Assembly: GCA_900547125.1 (NCBI GenBank)
Contig: URFU01000098.1
Span: 1 to 8,346, forward strand
Reading direction: 5' to 3'
DNA length: 8,346 nt
DNA from: an uncultured Collinsella sp.
GTDB taxonomy: Bacteria > Actinomycetota > Coriobacteriia > Coriobacteriales > Coriobacteriaceae
Below, piece after piece: positions 6,310 to 8,346 of this stretch. The notes below the pieces were generated by a model that had not been told where the DNA came from, searched no databases, and worked only from the letters and a program-made list of their open reading frames with translations. How positions within the stretch are numbered: position 1 is the first letter of the stretch; the number at the start of each line of letters is the position of its first letter. The position numbers were made by a program, and so were the translations under genes.

Positions 6310-6317
6310 ACGGTGTG

Positions 6318-6326
6318 AAAGGGTGG
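6318..6326 (+). promoter_or_regulatory. Ribosome binding site that fixes the start of the binding protein
   Basis: AAAGGGTGG lies 6 nt before the ATG at 6333. This places the start there rather than at the upstream in-frame GTG at 6315. The choice also puts the Tat motif at the expected distance from the N-terminus. Confidence 0.75.
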
Positions 6327-6332
6327 ATTGTA

Positions 6333-7649
6333 ATGAAGAACGAAATGAGCAGAAGGCAGTTCCTGGGCTTTGCTGGTTCCGCGGCTGCGGTTCTTGGTCT
6401 GGGTCTCGTGGGCTGCGGTGGCTCCGCCGGCTCCGGCTCCTCTGCTTCTGGTGACGCTGCCGAGGTCTACTTCCTCCAATTTAAGCCCGAGGTCGACAAG
6501 GAGTGGAAGGAGATCGCCAAGGCGTACAAGGAGGAGAAGGGCGTCGAGGTCAAGATCGTGACCGCCGCCTCCAACACCTACGAGGAGAAGCTCAAGTCCG
6601 AGATGTCCAAGAGCTCCGCTCCGACCCTGTTCCAGGTCAACGGCCCCACCGGTCTTAAGAACTGGAAGGATTACTGCGCCGACCTGTCCGATACCAAGCT
6701 CCGCGGTGAGCTCATTGACGACTCCCTGGCTCTGCAGTCCGATGGCAAGGATCTGGGTATCGACTGGGTCCAGGAGAGCTACGGCATCATCTACAACAAG
6801 CAGCTGCTCGAGAAGGCTGGCTACAAGGCCGAGGACATCAACTCCTTCGACAAGCTGAAGGCTTGTGCTGACGACATCCAGGCCCGCAAGGACGAGCTTG
6901 GCGTTGAGGGTGCCTTCACTTCTGCCGGCATGGATGACTCCTCCAGCTGGCGCTACACCACCCACCTCGCCAACCTCCCGCTCTACTACGAGTTCGAGAA
7001 GGAGCACAACCAGGAGGACGACGAGATCAAGGGCGAGTATCTCGACAACTTCAAGCAGATTTTCGACCTGTACATCACCGACTCCACCTGCGATCCTTCG
7101 CAGCTTGCCTCCAAGACCGGCGACGACGCCACCAACGAGTTCGCAACCGGCAAGGCCGTCTTCTATCAGAACGGCTCTTGGGCATACGCTGACCTCACCA
7201 AGGCCGGTATGACCGACGACCAGCTCGGCATGCTGCCGATCTACATCGGCGTCGACGGCGAGGAGAACCAGGGCCTGTGCTCCGGCGGCGAGAACTACTG
7301 GTGCGTGAGCTCCCAGGCTTCCGAGGATGCTCAGAAGGCCACCGAGGACTTCATGTACTGGTGCGTCACCGCTGACACCCCGACCAGCATCATCGCCGAC
7401 AAGATGGGTCTGACCGCTCCGTTCAAGAGCGCCAAGGAGACCACCAACGTCTTCTCGCAGCAGGCCGTTGCCATGGCCAAGGACGGCAAGAAGACCGTCG
7501 CTTGGGACTTCGTCTACATCCCCTCTGAGGAGTGGAAGAAGAACCTCAAGCAGGCTCTGATCGCCTACGCTGCCGACAACACCAAGTGGGACGGCGTCAA
7601 GAACGCCTTCGTCGATGGCTGGAAGACCGAGAAGGCTGCTTCCGAGTAA
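6333..7649 (+). CDS. Sugar ABC transporter substrate-binding lipoprotein, Tat-exported
   Basis: The protein is 438 residues from the ATG at 6333 and belongs to the family 1 extracellular solute-binding proteins (MalE/MsmE-like), which capture sugars or oligosaccharides for an ABC importer. The N-terminus has a twin-arginine motif SRRQFLG (6-12), a hydrophobic stretch, and lipobox LVGC with the lipidated cysteine C28. This predicts folded export by Tat and anchoring outside the membrane. A Gly/Ser-rich linker (29-40) follows. The mature part shows family-typical segments such as a SYGIIYNKQLLEKAGY-type hinge region and a WAYADL segment. Codons are strongly biased to C- or G-ending ones (GAG, AAG, ACC), more so than neighbouring genes, which suggests high expression. 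The permease follows after 87 bp. The exact sugar cannot be told from sequence. Confidence 0.93.
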   Translation: MKNEMSRRQFLGFAGSAAAVLGLGLVGCGGSAGSGSSASGDAAEVYFLQFKPEVDKEWKEIAKAYKEEKGVEVKIVTAASNTYEEKLKSEMSKSSAPTLFQVNGPTGLKNWKDYCADLSDTKLRGELIDDSLALQSDGKDLGIDWVQESYGIIYNKQLLEKAGYKAEDINSFDKLKACADDIQARKDELGVEGAFTSAGMDDSSSWRYTTHLANLPLYYEFEKEHNQEDDEIKGEYLDNFKQIFDLYITDSTCDPSQLASKTGDDATNEFATGKAVFYQNGSWAYADLTKAGMTDDQLGMLPIYIGVDGEENQGLCSGGENYWCVSSQASEDAQKATEDFMYWCVTADTPTSIIADKMGLTAPFKSAKETTNVFSQQAVAMAKDGKKTVAWDFVYIPSEEWKKNLKQALIAYAADNTKWDGVKNAFVDGWKTEKAASE

Positions 7650-7680
7650 GCAGTTGCTGCCCAAGCTATCTGATTAGCGA

Positions 7681-7716
7681 CAGGGGGCGGGCAGACGTTG
7701 GTTTGCCCGCCCCCTG
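7681..7716 (+). promoter_or_regulatory. Intercistronic 13-bp hairpin between binding protein and permease
   Basis: CAGGGGGCGGGCA (7681-7693) pairs perfectly with TGCCCGCCCCCTG (7704-7716) around a 10-nt loop. The following bases are CATATTGAAAGG, with no T-tract. It is therefore more likely a 3'-end stabiliser or processing/attenuation element than a full terminator. Such elements keep binding protein in excess over permease in other sugar ABC operons. Confidence 0.75.
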
Positions 7717-7736
7717 CATATTGAAAGGACCCTTTT

Positions 7737-8346
7737 ATGGGCAAAGCACTCAAGCGCTGGTGGCCGCTCTTTATGCTGCCCACGTGCCTGGCGTTTATGA
7801 TCGGGTTCGTGATCCCTTTTATCCAGGGCTTCTATCTCTCGTTCTGCCAGTTTATTACCATTAACAACGCGCACTTTGTCGGTATCGCGAACTACGTGCG
7901 CGCGCTGTCCGATCCGCAGTTTGCCACGTCGTTCTTCTTTACCGTGGCGTTTGCCTTCCTTTCGACGGTGCTCATCAACGTGATCGCCCTGGCAATTGCG
8001 CAGGCGCTCACCCGCAAGGCGCTCAAGGGCACCAACATCTTCCGTACGATTTTCTTTATGCCTAACCTGATCGGCGGCATCGTGCTGGGCTACATCTGGC
8101 AGATTCTGATCAACTGCCTGCTCTCCAACGTGGGCGCCCAGCTCATTGCCCTTAACTCCGCTGCCGGCTTCTGGGGCCTTATCATCCTGACCCTGTGGCA
8201 GCAGGTCGGCTACATGATGATCATCTACATCGCTGGTCTGCAGTCCATTCCGTCCGACTACAACGAGGCCGCCAAGGTCGACGGTGCCACGGCATGGCAG
8301 ACGTTTAGGAAGGTAAAGATCCCTAACCTGATGCCGACCATCACCA
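7737..8346 (+). CDS. Sugar ABC transporter permease, MalF/UgpA type (3' end outside window)
   Basis: The frame runs from the ATG at 7737 off the right edge, giving the first 203 residues of a protein that is usually near 290. GAAAGGA (7723-7729) is the ribosome binding site. Several hydrophobic segments are visible, beginning with WWPLFMLPTCLAFMIGFVIP. The FFMPNLIGGIVLGYIW segment is typical of this family. The EAA loop that contacts the ATPase is present near the truncation: EAAKVDGATAWQTF followed by IPNLMPTI. It is the inner-membrane partner of the preceding binding protein. A second permease would be expected just beyond the window. Confidence 0.93.
   Translation, partial: MGKALKRWWPLFMLPTCLAFMIGFVIPFIQGFYLSFCQFITINNAHFVGIANYVRALSDPQFATSFFFTVAFAFLSTVLINVIALAIAQALTRKALKGTNIFRTIFFMPNLIGGIVLGYIWQILINCLLSNVGAQLIALNSAAGFWGLIILTLWQQVGYMMIIYIAGLQSIPSDYNEAAKVDGATAWQTFRKVKIPNLMPTIT

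Noticed and set aside
6315..6332. Upstream in-frame GTG as the start of the binding protein
   Set aside because: It would place the real ribosome binding site inside the coding region and push the Tat motif away from the N-terminus. The ATG at 6333 has proper spacing.
6195..7664. A 489-codon open frame on the minus strand, rich in Leu, Val and Gly
   Set aside because: It is the antisense image of the strongly codon-biased binding-protein gene. Its composition follows from that bias and it has no domain or ribosome binding site of its own.
1..8346. CRISPR array, insertion sequence or prophage genes
   Set aside because: No regularly spaced direct repeats, transposase, integrase or phage-type reading frames were seen.

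Overview
The window looks like chromosomal DNA from an actinomycete of the class Coriobacteriia, most likely a Collinsella-type gut bacterium. This is an inference from moderately high GC, purine-rich ribosome binding sites, a Tat-type lipoprotein signal, and a PTS permease and an ABC sugar importer close together. No species-level marker is present.

Layout. Positions 1-168 hold two inverted repeats and no gene that I can support. Positions 174-283 (+) hold a tRNA-like but degenerate element. A terminator and a normal tRNA-Gln(TTG) on the minus strand follow. Three protein genes are then read on the minus strand, toward the tRNA: an 816-residue fusion of PTS EIIC, EIIB and a Cof-type HAD phosphatase (5079-2629); a polyprenyl diphosphate synthase (2512-1487); and a protein with two peptidoglycan-binding domains and a C-terminal domain that may be a decayed amidase (1348-443). 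On the plus strand, divergent from the PTS gene, lies a TreR-like GntR/HutC regulator (5307-6026) ending in a very strong terminator. Next is a sugar ABC importer operon: a Tat-exported lipoprotein substrate-binding protein (6333-7649), then a MalF-type permease cut by the window edge (7737 onward).

How the genes may work together. The PTS fusion would import and phosphorylate an alpha-glucoside-type sugar. It carries its own HAD phosphatase, which suggests that the imported sugar phosphate is dephosphorylated at the membrane. No phospho-glycosidase is present in the window. The PTS/regulator intergenic region contains two GTTTAAACAA sites, which fit the known HutC-subfamily operator core GTNTANAC. 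One more matching site (GTTTATACAA) and one near-match (GTTCAAACAA) lie in front of the ABC operon. The same regulator may therefore control both sugar uptake systems.

The most noteworthy items are the EIIC-EIIB-HAD fusion, the shared operator pattern, the CwlM-like protein lacking recognisable amidase zinc ligands, and the odd tRNA-like element.
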